DNA from: Lumbricus rubellus
Lineage: Eukaryota > Annelida > Clitellata > Crassiclitellata > Lumbricidae
DNA length: 64,000 nucleotides
Direction: 5' to 3'
Assembly (NCBI GenBank): GCA_945859605.1
Contig: OX243828.1
Span: 19,240,881-19,304,880 of the forward strand
The translations under genes and the position numbers were made by a program. Below, piece after piece: positions 22,301 to 30,779 of this stretch (positions are counted from its first letter, which is position 1; every line of letters begins with the position of its first letter). The notes under the pieces are model-generated. The model had not been told where the DNA came from, ran no database searches, and saw only the letters and a program-made list of their open reading frames with translations.

Positions 22301-23373
22301 ACTAATAATAACCAGAATAAAAATTATTAAAAACTAATATAAAACGACAAAGGAGAAGGGGAGAAAAATAATTTATTTTTTTATCAAGGTCTTACCTCCA
22401 AAGAGAACTGAATTCCATCTCGGAGTATCAGGAGCGCCAACCAACTCTCGAAAGCCATGAACAAAATCTTTCAAGCCAGAATAAAGTCCAGACTGAAAAG
22501 ACACATAAAAGGCATGTAAACTTAACTGTATATTAATGAAAGAGCTTTCAAAATTGTAAATGTACCATAATCATAAATTTTACACATTTATAATTGTAAC
22601 CATACTTGCAAGTTCTGTAATTGCAATGGACATTGTAATTAGAAAAGTAATCTTAATCATAGCCATAACAAAAATTGGAAATATATTCAGAATTGTAATT
22701 GTACGTGTAGTCATAATCACAATGGTAATCGTAAAATTCGTAAAAGAAATAGTAATTTTTGGGTGCAATTGTAATCACAAATAAAGACAATCTAACACAA
22801 ATTGTAATTAAAGATGTAAGAAGCGCTTTAAAAATGTTATGTTACATGAGATTAGTAAAGTAAAGTCCATCCAGTTCCATGTGGATCACAGGGAGGCGCT
22901 CATCTCCTTTTCAATGGCCTTGAGCCGGCAATTAACGAATCCCAAGGTCCTGGACATGAGGCCAGTGTAACACAGGACTTGTCGCTTACTTCCCAGCTTA
23001 CGCCGGTACCAAATTATACTGCTTGGTGAGACAGGCACGTGTGCGTAAACAACTTGCCCACGGTTGTTACTCGGAGTCGAACCCGCAACCGCCTGCTCCA
23101 CGAGCAAGCGGGTTACCGATCAGCCACCAGGTCGCACACAACATGAGATTAGATGAAATCAATTGGCACCTTTTCATCATGGCTACCGTAGTACTCAAGA
23201 AGCGACGGAAAAAGTGGTAGGATGACGGTAAACGCGAGAAGATCGACGACAAGAGACAGGAAGACGATGACAAGGACTCGCTGATCAAATGTTTTACTAT
23301 CTGTCGAATTTCGCTGTTTGTCCGTCGGAGAAGAACCGTTCAGATTTGCGTCCACCTTGCGTAGATGCTGCAT
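13230..23373 (-). CDS. MFSD10: MFSD10-like major facilitator transporter (12 coding exons)
   Basis: Joining 12 exons on the minus strand (listed separately) gives 467 codons and a stop, close to the roughly 455 residues usual for MFSD10 (TETRAN). Every intron is GT-AG and phases agree (0,1,0,0,0,1,2,1,0,1,1). Visible hallmarks are helix 1 (VVDLLAFTVILPLFPSLLE), the MFS loop motif GAVSDVYGRRP at residues 119-129, VVGGISKGNIGLSTAIV, VAFSIGFLLGPLIGA, FRFSGLE-like FLYLFLYSGLEFTLTF, QQGKMFFVIG, and QKGTVMGIFRSLGALARSLG at about 409-428. Known from the family: TetA-related MFS proteins of this type are proposed organic-anion exporters; the physiological substrate is not settled. The start chosen is the ATG at 23373; the frame is open for another 31 codons upstream, but an acceptor-like TTCTGTTTCAG at about 23449 suggests a 5' non-coding exon further up. 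Introns carry many mobile elements. Confidence 0.95.
13382..13492. repeat. Tandem duplication in the MFSD10-like last intron
   Basis: Two units of about 55-60 bp share GGTGTACACTATATACA, CAGTCCAA(T/C)GCATGAAG and TATGTATG followed by a GCAC word. Confidence 0.75.
13494..13750 (-). mobile_element. SINE family A copy plus a second tail
   Basis: At 13494-13640 lies a reverse-oriented SINE A: GTTATAGCGCTCCTTCAAG, AAGCGCTCCCGACT, CACTGAATCGGAGTTTCATG and GTGAGTGAAGGACTTGC. The tRNA-like head is degraded. A second tail (AAAGCGCCCTTCAAGATTCT and AGAGGCGCTCC) follows at 13690-13730 in the same orientation. Confidence 0.75.
13817..13954 (-). CDS. MFSD10: MFSD10-like exon 11 (residues 389-435)
   Basis: The acceptor is TTTTCTTAG|CTTCA and the donor is CAACAG|GTTAGA. 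It encodes TVVPCLTTEISTYASDDQKG and the most conserved block, GTVMGIFRSLGALARSLGP. Confidence 0.96.
14362..14452 (-). CDS. MFSD10: MFSD10-like exon 10 (residues 359-389)
   Basis: The acceptor is TTTTTCTTAG|GGTCT and the donor is CATTTG|GTAGGT. It encodes helices 9 and 10 (GLILLIPSFVIIAFAY and MVLYAGLVLFSF). Confidence 0.93.
14460..14760. repeat. Degenerate AAGATAAG/GGTA repeat
   Basis: Irregular repetition of GGTAAGATAAGATA-type words in an MFSD10-like intron. No element ends were recognised. Confidence 0.5.
14770..14832. mobile_element. 63-bp TTAA-flanked hairpin, piggyBac-like micro-MITE
   Basis: The segment reads TTAA, then CCCTTTAATGCCG, a 37-bp middle, CGGCATTAAAGGG and TTAA. The 13-bp arms are perfect inverses, and TTAA duplicates at 14766 and 14833. 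TTAA targets with CCCTTT ends are the piggyBac signature. The element is tiny and cannot encode anything; a chance palindrome is unlikely but possible. Confidence 0.65.
14885..14955. repeat. ATT microsatellite
   Basis: (ATT)n with interruptions, directly downstream of the exon 9 donor. Confidence 0.8.
14956..15008 (-). CDS. MFSD10: MFSD10-like exon 9 (residues 341-358)
   Basis: A short 53-bp exon. The acceptor is GATACTCAG|CTGGT and the donor is GTCAAG|GTAATA. It encodes AGGIRRVKRGRELSVAVK, the basic cytoplasmic loop after helix 8. Confidence 0.9.
15060..15545. repeat. 20-bp minisatellite (CATACATCCATCCATTTAGC)
   Basis: From about 15186 the TTTAGC word recurs every 20 bp (15211, 15231, 15251, 15271, 15291), then with 4-bp expansions of CATC. 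It is preceded by AATC/CCAT-rich sequence. Confidence 0.9.
15747..15802 (-). CDS. MFSD10: MFSD10-like exon 8 (residues 322-341)
   Basis: A short 56-bp exon. The acceptor is TTCTTTTGCAG|CATGC and the donor is TACAGG|GTGAGC. It encodes SMQQGKMFFVIGIVMVLVQ, helix 8. Confidence 0.93.
16040..16255 (+). mobile_element. SINE family B copy
   Basis: Contains GGTAACGAGTTCG (B-box-like), CGGACATGCT, TAGGCTGCTATTAGCG and the 3' part ending GTAACCGGTTGTGGTCTGTC and AATAAAGAAATTATTATT. It matches 20281-20430 (5' part) and 19905-20010 (3' part, reverse). The A-box side is eroded. Confidence 0.7.
16256..16695. repeat. ATT-rich microsatellite stretch
   Basis: Interrupted (ATT)n and (TTG)n runs up to the exon 7 donor, with no gene content. 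Confidence 0.75.
16701..16812 (-). CDS. MFSD10: MFSD10-like exon 7 (residues 285-322)
   Basis: The acceptor is TTGAATGTCAG|AGCTC and the donor is TTCAACAG|GTAAAT. It encodes helix 7 (SIGFVYFLYLFLYSGLEFTL) and THNRFDFN. Exit phase 2. Confidence 0.94.
16935..17163. repeat. GGCATG(T)ATGACA minisatellite, proximal part
   Basis: Degenerate units of about 20 bp such as GACATGAGGCATGTATGACA. The same unit type resumes at 18225-18355 beyond the RT fragment, indicating that one array was split by an insertion. Confidence 0.75.
17164..18224 (-). mobile_element. Non-LTR reverse-transcriptase fragment
   Basis: An uninterrupted frame of about 353 codons encodes the RT core: KKGN with CNNYRTIAL, QAGFRKGRNTAQQI, FIDFQKAFDSID (first catalytic Asp), TRQGDPLSPDIF, CFADDIDL (catalytic Asp pair), GLKMNFEKSK, FTYLGCTNTYDLNNK and the downstream LYGCEAWTITKEAE and FERKCYRKILRIGW block. 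The endonuclease, the start of the RT and the 3' end of the ORF are missing. Similarity is to RTE-like non-LTR elements by memory; the clade is not certain. The direct repeat CATATGACAT lies at 17154-17163 and 18225-18234. It lies in the intron between MFSD10-like exons 6 and 7, in the same orientation as the gene. Confidence 0.9.
18225..18355. repeat. GGCATG(T)ATGACA minisatellite, distal part
   Basis: Units such as ACACAAGGCATGTATGAC continue the array at 16935-17163 and end at the exon 6 donor. Confidence 0.7.
18362..18458 (-). CDS. MFSD10: MFSD10-like exon 6 (residues 253-285)
   Basis: The acceptor is GTTCCGCTAG|GCTCG and the donor is AAAAAG|GTGAGC. It encodes the central cytoplasmic loop (ARSLGTGFQHALSLIHPGLL, then FKFSAVKGASKK). 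Exit phase 1. The intron that follows contains the minisatellite and RT fragment. Confidence 0.88.
18740..19090. repeat. CAGA/CATA-rich intronic stretch with tail remnant
   Basis: Degenerate GACAGACA/ATACATAG runs flank an ATTTATATAGCGAGTCACTA tail remnant at about 18879. No coding content was found. Confidence 0.55.
19125..19316 (-). CDS. MFSD10: MFSD10-like exon 5 (residues 189-252)
   Basis: The acceptor is TTCATTTCAG|GCAAT and the donor is AACAGG|GTGAGT. It encodes helices 5 and 6, with the FLKETLPKENR end. Confidence 0.95.
19320..19600. repeat. CACCAAACAACACC minisatellite
   Basis: Degenerate units of about 12-15 bp with AACAACAC and (A/G)TCACCAA. It sits immediately upstream (gene sense) of exon 5. 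Confidence 0.75.
19664..19742. repeat. AAT and ACG/ATG trinucleotide runs
   Basis: (AAT)n, then (ACG)n and (ATG)n. Confidence 0.85.
19745..19868 (+). mobile_element. Short L2-like LINE 3' fragment
   Basis: Across one frame change it reads LPSLWNGLPSPVLSA and then HLKSAIF, resembling the WN-LP ... LK-LF end of L2-type RT proteins. The fragment is short and diverged. Confidence 0.4.
19905..20010 (-). mobile_element. SINE family B 3' half
   Basis: Reverse complement of 16130-16250: TCCGGTTGACAGACCGCAAC, GGTTACAGTGTGCA and AAACAATTCACAA. Confidence 0.7.
20020..20280. repeat. ATT/GTT-rich microsatellite
   Basis: Interrupted (ATT)n with GTT variants. Confidence 0.75.
20281..20430 (+). mobile_element. 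SINE family B with tRNA-like head
   Basis: The head GGGGGCGGTAGAGTAATGG provides an A-box-like TAGAGTAATGG, and GAGTTCGAGCCC is a good B box. The body is AGGCTGCTATTAGCG, ATTATTGCAGGCTGTCTG and TTCAGTTAG. A functional tRNA is unlikely because no acceptor stem closes. Confidence 0.7.
20576..20734 (-). CDS. MFSD10: MFSD10-like exon 4 (residues 136-188)
   Basis: The acceptor is CATTTCATAG|GTTGG and the donor is GGAATG|GTAATT. It encodes helices 3 and 4, with ARVVGGISKGNIGLSTAIV. Confidence 0.95.
21021..21359. mobile_element. hAT-type MITE (CAGTGATTCTCAACC ends)
   Basis: The ends are CAGTGATTCTCAACCTGTG and the inverse of CAGTGATTCCC. The 8-bp duplication GTTTATTC lies at 21013-21020 and 21360-21367, perfect. 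The CAGTG(G)TTCTCAA terminus is typical of Charlie-like hAT elements. It is non-coding, in the intron between MFSD10-like exons 3 and 4. Confidence 0.88.
21511..21614 (-). CDS. MFSD10: MFSD10-like exon 3 (residues 101-135)
   Basis: The acceptor is TTTTGGTTAG|GTATA and the donor is ACGTCT|GTAAGT. It carries helix 2 (LGSMFSFLQYL) and the loop motif GAVSDVYGRRP. Confidence 0.95.
22080..22300 (+). mobile_element. SINE family A, near full length
   Basis: The head TGTGGTGTAGTGGGTA (A-box-like) and GCAGGTCGAATCCACC (B box) are tRNA-like. The body is GGCAAGTCCTTCACTCGCAA and CCGATGCAGTGTCCGCTCTG; the tail is GTCGGGAGCGCATCTGAGTA and CTTGAAGGGCGCTATAACAA, ending with (ACAA)n. It lies in the intron between exons 2 and 3. 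An ATTTATATAGTGCCC remnant of another tail lies at 21910-21960. Confidence 0.88.
22396..22492 (-). CDS. MFSD10: MFSD10-like exon 2 (residues 69-101)
   Basis: The acceptor is CTTTTCAG|TCTGG and the donor is GGAG|GTAAGA. It encodes SGLYSGLKDFVHGF and ends RWNSVLFG, equivalent to the loop before helix 2. Exit phase 1. Confidence 0.92.
22890..23140 (-). mobile_element. tRNA-derived SINE (family D)
   Basis: On the minus strand the head reads GCGACCTGGTGGCTGATCGG (A box TGGCTGATCGG) and GGTTGCGGGTTCGACTCCGA (B box). The body runs about 160 bp to AGGCGCTCATC-type sequence. The head resembles a tRNA closely, but a distinct non-tRNA body follows. It lies in the intron between exons 1 and 2, next to the exon 1 donor. 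Confidence 0.75.
23170..23373 (-). CDS. MFSD10: MFSD10-like exon 1 (residues 1-68)
   Basis: Encodes a hydrophilic N-terminus and first membrane helix, ending YYGSHDEK. The donor is AAAAG|GTGCCA. Exit phase 0. Confidence 0.88.
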
Positions 23374-23579
23374 GATGGTTGTGAGATCGGCTGAACGAAG
23401 AAGATGAGATCGAATGAGGCGTAGGATCGATGGATCGATCAGCAGATCTGAAACAGAAGTTCTCAATCAGTTTCAGAATTTCAACATCAGTCCTTAATAT
23501 TATTATTACTACATAAATTTGTTACTGTTGGAAAACATGTTGTTCCTGGTGCACGATTTGTCTTTATCTGGCATTCATT

Positions 23580-23672
23580 TAGATCCTGGTCCCTACATCT
23601 GGAACTCTCCACCTCCTCATGTTTGCAACTCTCCCACTGAAACTGTCCTTTGCTCCAAACTAAAAACAGGTA
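23580..23672 (+). mobile_element. L2-like LINE 3' fragment
   Basis: Reads GPYIWNSPPPHVCNSPTETV and CSKLKTG, equivalent to the WNSLP ... SKLKTHLF end of L2-type proteins. It lies about 200 bp upstream of the first MFSD10-like coding exon. Confidence 0.6.
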
Positions 23673-24139
23673 GGTAGTTCTTCCAGCCTACTCACGGCTC
23701 TAAATGGTTGTCTGAGTAAACACTCCAAGACTTTTCAAGGAAGGGACATTGTCAAATTACAGTTGTATTGCAATGCATTGTAAAATGCTACATATCTTCC
23801 CACAATATATTTGTATTTACAAGTAATACAATAATAATAATATATTTAAAATTAGAATCAAACAGAAAATATATATCTTACTCCACGATAGCAATCTTCC
23901 AACAACTCTAAAGTTACAAACTATTCAAATAAATGCAACTAAAACTTTCTGGCAGACTGCAACCTCCAATCCCTCCATGCAACAGATTGTGAAACATGTG
24001 GTCCACGCTTTAAACAATAGACAAAAGAGAAATAATAACAGGGGACAAATTCCAACCAGGAACAACCATTCAAGACCGCAGGTTTGAACGTCAGGGTAGG
24101 CAAAGGTCACAAGGGCCATTGTCTCTGCCTTACAGCTTG

Positions 24140-24755
24140 TCTAACCAGTAGCAATGAAACACGTATCCCGAGTAAAATCCGCATCATCACAAAGATATTT
24201 GTCCCACCTCAGCTAAAACTTTGACCTGAAATCACTTAACCGGTACTAAAACTAAAACACGTTGAAAATTTGGTCCAGTCAAACTTGTAGAGCAAATCAA
24301 TAGTGAATAAATAACTGAAAAATACAAACATTTTATACACAATTTACATCCAATTAACATCAAAGGCGATTCGGCGCTAAATAAACACTTCCTCTCGAGC
24401 TTTTGCCATTCAACTCACAGCAGCACTACTCCCCAACTTTCTTTCTAGTGTCTATATTATACAGCCAAGGAAATACGAGACACAATACAGTCAATACTCC
24501 ACTTATTTACTTATTCCTTAACATCCAGGAAGAGCAACTCTTGAAAATCTTCCATATGGGTAGTGGTGCTGGCACGCTGCCTGGAAACCCCCTTAATATT
24601 AAATCTCCCCTAACACGTGAAAACGATGAAAGCTACTAAACCTACAGTTTACCGGTGAACGTATGACGATGCGTACCTGTAATATTGACCTTAGGTCAGT
24701 AAATGTGTAAACGTGACCATTAGTCGGCCAGAATTAAACCAAAAATTTCAAAAGC
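24140..24755. other. No gene recognised
   Basis: Unique sequence upstream of the MFSD10-like gene. It may hold a 5' non-coding exon or promoter, but nothing decisive is visible. Confidence 0.4.
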
Positions 24756-25436
24756 TAGAAGAAATTTGTGACAAGCCAATTATATTTGCAATGGGTTTAG
24801 TATGGTCTAGTTTCATTCCCATAAAAACCTACAGTGAACCTACAATTAGGAAAATGTGAAATTTGAACTTAAATTTGGGACTATTTGTTTGGCGAATTTA
24901 GACATTGCGCAGTCTTTTCTGAGTAGGAGTTGCCGTGGCGTAAGAAGGCAGTTACAGTCTTCGGTTGCATGTTTATGTTGGCAACGTGCAATTTAATAGC
25001 ATAATTTTGTGAAATTTGGTGTTTAATTCGCGTTTAAAGTTAGTTCAGCCTTAGATTACGTAATATTGTTAGGGATTGCTTCGATTTTATCGGGTAGTTT
25101 AACCTGTTAACGTTGTGTAGCCATTTTTTTTAGCAATTTGTAATTGAGTTGAGCGATAATGGCGAATCGGGCAGATACTATGCGAGGATAAATGCATTAT
25201 TAGCCGTTCTGTTACCAGTTCTTAGACTAGCGATTATCGTCACTGCATTTGCGCAAGCAAGAGGAATGAATCCCATCTCAGAAAGCTAGTATTCGGCGTG
25301 ATGATAGCGCTATAACCAATACATGGCTAGACATCCAGGCATAGTTAGTGTTCATGAACGCTGCAGAATAGTGTATTATAGTGGTCGACATTGCGAGCTG
25401 CATAAGCGTAAGCTGGTAGCGGTGAACCGGATTATT

Positions 25437-25995
25437 ATTGACTTTGTATATAGCGCACTTTCACGGTAGCTTACTCAGAAGCACTCCTAGTCTAACAACG
25501 GCTAAATGAGGCAGTTTTTAAGCGAGAAAGGATGTAACCTCTAGGCACAAGGCGGAATGAAACAGGGAGCCTACTCCAGGTTCTAGGACCAGCCACTGAG
25601 AAAGAGCGCTGGTACATTATAGTAGTCCGTGAGCGAGGGGCCAAGAGCTCAGCTTGATCAGCTGATTGGAGGTCAGATCGCCACTGGACACCAGAGGTGG
25701 GACAGCAGAGCTCCTGCAGGTACATGAGAGCCAGACCCTCCATGCAGCGCAGACTAATGCAGAAACCCTATAAGTTATCCGATGTGTAATAGAATGCCAG
25801 TGGAGTACATTGTGCATGTACCCTATGACTTGGTCAAATTCATGGATGCATACGACTTATAAGATGTGCTAATGTGCGCTGAACCTGCTCAAGACATGTG
25901 CTGATGTGCGCTGAACCTGCTCAAGACACCCGATCTGGATCACCGGGAACCCCACAGGAGGGAGCTTCAATAGTCAAGACGAGAGATCACAAAGG
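25437..25995 (-). mobile_element. L2/CR1-like LINE 3' end, decayed
   Basis: On the minus strand, across frameshifts, one reads SRLDY near 25985, VLHWHSITHRITYRVSAL, MEGLALMYL, LQSADQAELLAPRSRTTI, FSVAGPRTWSRLPVSFR and LSRLKTASFSR, then a 3' tail GGAGTGCTTCTGAGTAAGC and GTGCGCTATATACAAAG. A 36-bp segment around 25870-25920 is tandemly duplicated. It lies inside the inner inverted repeat. Confidence 0.8.
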
Positions 25996-26289
25996 CATGG
26001 ACAACAGTGGCAGCAGCAGTAGGGGACATTTCTGCAGACATTACCGGTAATAGCGTAGTAAAGCAAATTATCACAATAGCAAAGTGAAGCAAATTATCGA
26101 TCAACTCAATTACATATTGCTACGAAAATGCTACACATTGTTAACAGGTTAAACTACCAGTTAGAATCGTATCAATTCCTAACAATTTTTTTAATCTAAG
26201 GCCGAATTAACTTTGAATGCTTATGAAACAAACAAATTTCACAAACAGTATACGATTAAATTGCACGTTTTCGACATAAACATGCAGCT

Positions 26290-27484
26290 GCCAGCCAGGC
26301 TCCAGTTCCAATTTACACACAAAAATTGGAATGCGTTTCCCCCTTGGCATTTCAATTTTCTCTCTTCTACATGACATCCTGAAAGACTATGCTCATCAAA
26401 TAAACCACAATTTGTCCAACAAACCGGGCATGCATTACATCTCCCATCTTGATCCAATGGAAATCACAATCAAGCACAGATATGATATCCATCATGACAG
26501 AAGGATCACCTGCAGGATCCTCTGCTCCATCCTGATGGCTTGCCAACATTAAACTTCATTGGGACTCATGCAACCCTAAACGCTACCTAATTCCACCAAC
26601 ACCTATTACCTCATTCCAATGAAACCTTATAATTTTAGTTGTGTGCTCCTGTAGACATACATATGTATTAAGAAAAAAAGGAATTAGGTTGTCCTCATGC
26701 ACTTTAGATCATTCTGCTTTGTTCTGGTTTCTTTCAATTTTTGTACATGCTGCTGTAATTAATGAATAAAGATTCCTATATCTACAACTGTCTTATATCA
26801 ATATATGGCATGTTTATGTTTAAATTGTTTGTTTATAGGTGGAATGTTTGTGACTGTCATAGATCTTTATAGTGTTGCAAAGTACCACAACTATCTATAT
26901 AGGCCTATAATTGTCTGTGCTTTGATGAGTGCATCACTTCCTGTACAGTGTGGACACTAAGCATCCTGTGCATGTATGAATGCTACAAACTTAATTACCA
27001 CTCTCATGCAACCAGAACACACCAACTTGGCCTACTGTTTTTCATTGTATCTATGGACATAATTATTTTCTTGACCTTATGTGACCTGCCAATTTTGCTC
27101 ATGACCTGCCTTACGATCTGCTTGGGACTTTTAGCTCTTTTTTACATTTAACTTCCTTGACCTATTATTATTATTAAATAAATAAATTTATAACGCGCGC
27201 AAGGTCACACCGACCTACTGAATAACTGCTTGACACGACCTGCCTAAATAGTAGCCTAAGCTTATAGCTTGTGCCAGTGTCTGCATATTAAAATTGTATT
27301 CTTAGTTTCCCCCCCAAAAGACCGATCCACACCTCAAAGCGGTGGGGGGGGGGGGGGTTAAGTGCTATTTCAATATTTGCAAGCAGGGTAATGGATGAGG
27401 ACATCAATTCCTTCTCTTAGGTCTATTACTATTAGCTTAGATAGCAAGAGACAATATCTCAGTCCTGACACAGTAGTGTATCAA
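26290..27484. other. No gene recognised
   Basis: Mostly unique sequence with an AATAAAGATT stretch near 26765 and short frames without support. A G-homopolymer lies near 27344. Confidence 0.45.
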
Positions 27485-27644
27485 CATGGGCGGAGTTGGT
27501 TTCCGTTCTTGGAGGGGCTAATGCCTTCTTAGGGGGGGGGGAGGCTAAGCCCGGAAAAGATATAATTTTCATGGTAAAAAAGCTGAATCTGGGCCTTCTT
27601 GGGGGGGCTTAGCTCCCCCTAGCCCCTGATAAACTCCGCCCATG
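27485..27644. mobile_element. hAT-type MITE (CATGGGCGGAGTT ends)
   Basis: 160 bp. The ends CATGGGCGGAGTT and AACTCCGCCCATG are perfect inverses over 13 bp. The 8-bp duplication TGTATCAA lies at 27477-27484 and 27645-27652. The interior has G-runs and C-runs that extend the palindrome. Confidence 0.9.
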
Positions 27645-28544
27645 TGTATCAAAGGACATGCATTTATTCACTCTACTGACAAGTGCTTGCTGGATGAGTG
27701 GTTGTTTCATATCAATTGGCTATTTAAGTAAGTATTGGTAATTAAAAGTTGTTGAAAATCTTAATCTAAAGGCTCGTTCGGCCCGTTAATATAATTATTA
27801 GGCCTACATATAATTTTTCCTTAACCCCCACCCCCTCTTAGGAGGTGGTTTGGCGGTTTCGAACCAAACATAAAAAATCTAATTTTAAAGAACTAGTTCT
27901 CTGTATTTTGCGTCCAAGACCATTGGAAAAAGTTAAAAACCCAGGAATGGAACTCCGGAATTTTTTTCATGGCTCGCCCCTGCAAATTTTAAATTTAGTT
28001 ATGCATGTCAAATTGTCGATCTTGTAAAACATGTGAAACGGCCCCTTAATTTCAATACCATTCGATTATCTGACCCACTAAACACGGACAACAGACATCA
28101 GGATTGTGCACATCCGCCCACTGTACACAGAATTACAGCGTAAAATGTGTGTCATAAAGTGCGCTACTTTGGTGTTAATTTGTAAATTTTCCTAAGGGCT
28201 TTCGTTTTGTAGGTTTTAGTATGTTATACTACATGATATTACCTAACTAAAAACTATAAAACTGGCTTGTCACAAATTTCTTCTAGCTTTTTTTTATATC
28301 ACGCCGACTACATGTCAATAACTTTGGATGACTCGTATAAAATAAGTTTCTACTTTTAATCACTGTAAACCCAAACGTCACCGATCGTGATAAATATTGA
28401 GCGCTTCTAAGTTCACTCCGACTACACCCCGAACATGCATCGAGGCTCTATTCACCGATAAAGGAACATCAGTAATTTATTATATGCTGTAACGAGCGTG
28501 CTCGGAGTACACTCGGTAGCGGTGCGTTCTCTAAAACTCTAAGG

Positions 28545-28885
28545 CAGGGGTGTCAAAGAGCTGGCCCGCGGGCCATTTCTGGCCCGCCGATGATTTTTTT
28601 TCTGGCCCGCGAAGCCTTTCCTAAACATTACAAAATTATTTTAAATGTTGTCAAAATTTAATAAGAAGCGAAAAGTGGACATTGAATAAAGATCTTTTCG
28701 CGATATTTGGACTTTTCTGGGAATTGGCTGACCAGGCCCTGAGCTCCCGCTCAGATCACTACCCAATTTTGCTCAGGAGCCTCGACACCCTGGCCCGCCA
28801 ATTGTTAGCAGATGTTCACACTGGCCCGCCACTTGTTAGAATATGTTCACATTGGCCCGCCACTAAAAAAGGTTTGACACCCCTG
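28545..28885. mobile_element. hAT-type MITE (CAGGGGTGTCAAA ends)
   Basis: 341 bp. The terminal repeats CAGGGGTGTCAAA and TTTGACACCCCTG are perfect. The 8-bp duplication CTCTAAGG lies at 28537-28544 and 28886-28893. The interior repeats GGCCCGC words. This terminus is well known from hAT elements of other animals. Confidence 0.92.
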
Positions 28886-29165
28886 CTCTAAGGTCAGCAA
28901 CATACAGCCCCAGAGTCTGCTGTTGATAAATGTAAATGTACTCGGACTCGGACTTTATACAGCGGTCGTATAATGGCATCGAGACCTCGACCCTGCTCAT
29001 TTTTCAATGAATCCACCGGGTGAGATCTTTCACCGTTTGAATGGACGCCACACGGTCCACACCATTAATTACGGTAGGTCCACATGCATGCACAGACCGT
29101 GCTAGCCCGACATTTTGAATCTCTGAAATAAGCCCTCGACACGTCTTTAATAGTAGCATTTCACC

Positions 29166-29494
29166 CATAGGCGTAGGGGACATTTCAACGTTGGGGGGGC
29201 AAAAATTAGACTTTTGCCCGAAATTTTTTTTCCCTCCGGCCGAAATCTTAAGAAAAATTTCCGTTACGTTTGCCCGAAAATTCTGACGACCTTTTTTTAG
29301 TCATTCGGGCAAAATCTCCATTTTTTTCGGGCAAGTCTGATTTTTCGGGCAAGAAGACCCGGAAAAATAAGAAAAGTAAAAATTTTCTAAAACTTTTTTT
29401 TATTTTTCCGGGTCTGCCTGCCCGAAAAATCAGACTTGCCCGAAATTTGGGGGGGCATTTGCCCCCCCCTGGACCCCCGTCTCCTACGCCTATG
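29166..29494. mobile_element. hAT-type MITE with strong internal hairpin
   Basis: The ends are CATAGGCGTAGGGGAC and GTCTCCTACGCCTATG. The 8-bp duplication ATTTCACC lies at 29158-29165 and 29495-29502. Internally CGGGCAAGTCTGATTTTTCG and CGAAAAATCAGACTTGCCCG flank about 75 bp and pair perfectly, extended by ACCCGGAAAAATA and its inverse, so single-stranded DNA here would fold tightly. Confidence 0.9.
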
Positions 29495-29529
29495 ATTTCA
29501 CCCAGCAATTTAACCCATTAGAGCCCAAG

Positions 29530-29830
29530 CTCCCCCCCCCCCCCCAATGACCAATCTTTACGATACTTGGAAATATAACATAGGCCTATAATGCTAATAT
29601 AAGGTCCACAGAGCTTTAATTTATATAATTCGGCTATTGGCCGCTAGATGGCGAGCCGTTTCCATTTCGGAACAATGGGCACACAGGCCTAATGTGTTCC
29701 CATTTAGAAACACTATGCAAATTTATCACATAAATTATGACGTGTTCAATTTGCTTTTTTCAGTTATTTCACAAGTTATATTTTATGAACAGCACACAGT
29801 CTGGTTTGATTTGAATGTGGAAAATAGAGA
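29530..29830. other. No gene seen
   Basis: A C-homopolymer near 29532 and unique AT-rich sequence leading into the CAT array. Confidence 0.45.
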
Positions 29831-30191
<361 letters not shown>

Positions 30192-30779
30192 GCATCATAA
30201 TCATCAGGATCCATTGACCGAATGCCCGTATAGGTGTCCGTTGCATTATTTATCACTTTTTCCAGCGTCCCCGATCTTTTTGTGCTGCTATTCTTAAGCT
30301 GTGTAGATCTTGTTTGCATCAATCCCTGATGTCATCAATCCATTCTCGATTACATGTAGTTCTTTCCCCTCATCATCATCATCACCTTTCCCCTCCTCCC
30401 ATTCCAATTCCATCATTAGGCATACCTAGTAAAGTAGAATGCATCACTGTTTCTATTTTTCTATTATCCGTTTGGCATAATTATAAGGTCCAAATCGACT
30501 CAATTTTCGTATCGTCATTGTTTCAATGTAGTCTTACATCGTCCTTTATATTTAGCCTTCTTTGTATCTCCAGATTTGTCACCTTCAGTGTCCAGTTCTT
30601 CATCTGGACAAACCATGTTTATGTTTACGGGGGAAAAACATATTAGCTGCCAAATAGTTAAGCCTAGAAGACAGTTCGCTCTCCTTACATTCACTAGGCG
30701 TCGGGATTGGTCTGTATTTATCCAATTCCATACCAAGATATTCATTCGCCGCAACACTCGTCTTTATGTGGACTACATG

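Larger units (their letters stand above)
24756..28292. repeat. Nested inverted repeats around a LINE relic
   Basis: The outer arms (about 24756-24868 and 28190-28292) share GCTAGAAGAAATTTGTGACA and AAACCTACA then TTAGGAAAAT. The inner arms (about 24966-25160 and 26092-26286) share TGCATGTTTATG, ACGTGCAATTTAAT, CCTTAGATTA, TAGTTTAACCTGTTAAC and TGTAATTGAGTTGA. The left arms are about 100 bp apart and the right arms 1.9 kb apart, so the right side has been expanded by insertions. The whole resembles a decayed long-TIR or fold-back DNA element; superfamily unknown. Confidence 0.6.
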
